Shown here piece after piece: positions 63,049 to 64,000 of a DNA stretch of 64,000 nucleotides (position 1 is the first letter of the stretch; each line of letters starts with the position of its first letter). Source of the stretch: Alteromonas sp047556435 (lineage in GTDB: Bacteria > Pseudomonadota > Gammaproteobacteria > Enterobacterales > Alteromonadaceae); assembly GCF_047556435.1 (NCBI RefSeq), contig NZ_CP180210.1:124001-188000 (forward strand). Direction: 5' to 3'. A program made the position numbers and the translations under genes. Under the pieces are notes generated by a model, which was given only the letters and a program-made list of their open reading frames with translations, had not been told where the DNA came from and did no database searches.

Positions 63049-63585
63049 ATGGGAAAATTCCGATTAGGATCATTATTATTAATTGTTTTTATCCTAAACG
63101 GCGGAGCCTTAGCGGATACGTTCCAAACCGGCCCCGTCTTTGAAAGCTGGGGGCGTCATGCGCCAGTTCCGGGAGTATCACTGGATAAAAGTGCCCGGTT
63201 TGCTGTTGTGTTTGATATGGCAGAAGCGGCACATGACGGGAAGGTAGATCGCCGTATTGACAGCCTGGCGCGATTTATCAATATGCATATGGCGAACGGG
63301 GTGGAACAGAAGAACATTCGGCTTGCGCTTGTTGTGCATGGTGGCGCCACGCTGGAAATGTTGTCGAATGGTCATTACAAAGACAGGTTAGGAAAAGATA
63401 ATGCCAATATCGCGCTACTTAGCGCGCTCATGAACCAGCATGTGAGAGTCATTGTTTGTGGGCAATCTGCAGCGGCTCACAAGGTATCAGCACAAATGCT
63501 GATACCCGGCGTAGAGATGGCACTGTCGGCAATGACTGCTCATGCACAATTGCAGCAGCAGGGCTATACCGTCAACCCCTTTTAA
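63049..63585 (+). CDS. Exported DsrE-family-like protein
   Basis: From the ATG at 63049 the product has 178 residues with a signal peptide (about 1-22, ending ALADT). The mature protein follows the DsrE/DsrF-like fold: RFAVVFDMAEAAHDGKVDRRIDSLARFINM split as RFAVVFDMAEAA and LARFINMHMANGV, LALVVHGGATLEML near 98, RVIVCGQSAAAHKVSAQML near 140 with one Cys, and the end LQQQGYTVNPF. Periplasmic DsrE-like proteins may handle sulfur. It diverges from the chemoreceptor gene across about 100 bp. Confidence 0.85.
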   Translation: MGKFRLGSLLLIVFILNGGALADTFQTGPVFESWGRHAPVPGVSLDKSARFAVVFDMAEAAHDGKVDRRIDSLARFINMHMANGVEQKNIRLALVVHGGATLEMLSNGHYKDRLGKDNANIALLSALMNQHVRVIVCGQSAAAHKVSAQMLIPGVEMALSAMTAHAQLQQQGYTVNPF

Positions 63586-63597
63586 GTGGCATATGCG

Positions 63598-64000
63598 TTA
63601 AAGCCAACGCTTCCACAGCATGGCAATTAGCATAAATACGGCCAGCACACCCATGCAGCCCATTAGCACAGTAAAGGCGTCCTGTGAGTCGGTGCCGGGC
63701 AGGCCACCAACGTTCATGCCAAAGACACCTGTGAGAAATGACAGCGGCAGAAAGATAGCCGTTACCATGGATAAAACATACATGCGCACACCCTGCTGGT
63801 CTGCGATACGGTTGCGTAATTCGTCCTGCAATACAATAGCGCGTTCACGGGCCAGGTCCAGATCCTCCACATACCGGGTGACACGATCAGACTGCTCGCG
63901 TAATTCATACGCCTGCTCCTGGCTGAGTATGCCGGGTAAACGCTGTAGGGCCTCCAGCGCATCCCGCTGCGGTGCAAGGAAGCGACGCATGGTAGCCGCC
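63598..64000 (-). CDS. zntB: CorA/ZntB-type metal transporter, partial (5' part beyond window)
   Basis: The open frame continues off the right edge, so only the last 134 residues are seen. A helical stalk (ALEALQRLPGILSQEQAYELREQ as QRLPGILSQEQ, YVEDLDLARERAIVLQDEL) leads to two transmembrane helices. The pore motif is GMNVGG, where ZntB and CorA have GMN. GMNVGGLPG and the short C terminus KRWL favour the ZntB group, which moves Zn2+ and other divalent ions. The converging DsrE gene ends 13 bp away. Confidence 0.85.
   Translation of the reverse strand, partial: AATMRRFLAPQRDALEALQRLPGILSQEQAYELREQSDRVTRYVEDLDLARERAIVLQDELRNRIADQQGVRMYVLSMVTAIFLPLSFLTGVFGMNVGGLPGTDSQDAFTVLMGCMGVLAVFMLIAMLWKRWL

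Overview
The window reads as chromosomal DNA of a marine, polysaccharide-degrading gammaproteobacterium of the Alteromonadales, probably Alteromonadaceae. The basis is the gmk-rpoZ-spoT-ridA-trmH...recG-rsmJ block, hemCDXY, an acrR/acrAB-like efflux locus, azurin, and a xylan-utilisation cluster. This placement is inference from gene content and order; no rRNA gene is present to confirm it. Gene density is high. I found no tRNA, rRNA, CRISPR, prophage or complete insertion sequence.

Region 1 (1-15268) is a xylan/xylose locus organised around a XylR-type regulator at 6167. Leftward run a GH9 enzyme (cut by the window edge), an SGNH acetylesterase, xylose isomerase and xylulokinase. Rightward run a GH43 enzyme, a GH115 alpha-glucuronidase, a GH43 lipoprotein and a XylE-type sugar porter. 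Together they can remove acetyl, arabinosyl and glucuronyl groups from xylan fragments, release xylose, import it and convert it to xylulose 5-phosphate. No endoxylanase or TonB-dependent receptor is visible inside the window.

Region 2 (15269-25472) is mixed: azurin, a DUF4920 protein, an uncharacterised pair behind a Fur-box-like site, an unknown 376-residue protein, a metallo-beta-lactamase-fold hydrolase, an AhpD-like protein, ycjX/ycjF and a threonine/serine exporter. It contains a 265-bp MITE-like element with 24-bp inverted ends and an 8-bp tandem repeat. Region 3 (25473-30302) is an iron locus: a strong Fur box, an exported helical protein of unknown function, and a Tat-exported ferric-iron binding protein with its permease and ATPase.

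Region 4 (30303-50018) is mostly housekeeping: hemCDXY, a MarR regulator, a penicillin-binding-like serine hydrolase, a carboxylesterase, the gmk to rsmJ block, two peroxiredoxins, a LuxR-type regulator and a YhiN-type flavoprotein. Region 5 (50019-64000) holds a DUF6265 protein, a DnaJ-related protein, a 109-bp remnant of the same MITE that supplies stop codons to both flanking genes, an AcrR-like repressor with its operator and RND pump, an acetyl-CoA hydrolase/GNAT fusion overlapping an HDAC-like deacetylase gene, a glutaredoxin-MauE fusion, a DUF6436 protein overlapping a chemoreceptor gene, a periplasmic DsrE-like protein and a partial CorA/ZntB transporter.

The least explained items are the two Fur-box-associated exported or orphan proteins, the MITE pair, and the acetyl-CoA hydrolase/GNAT plus deacetylase operon.
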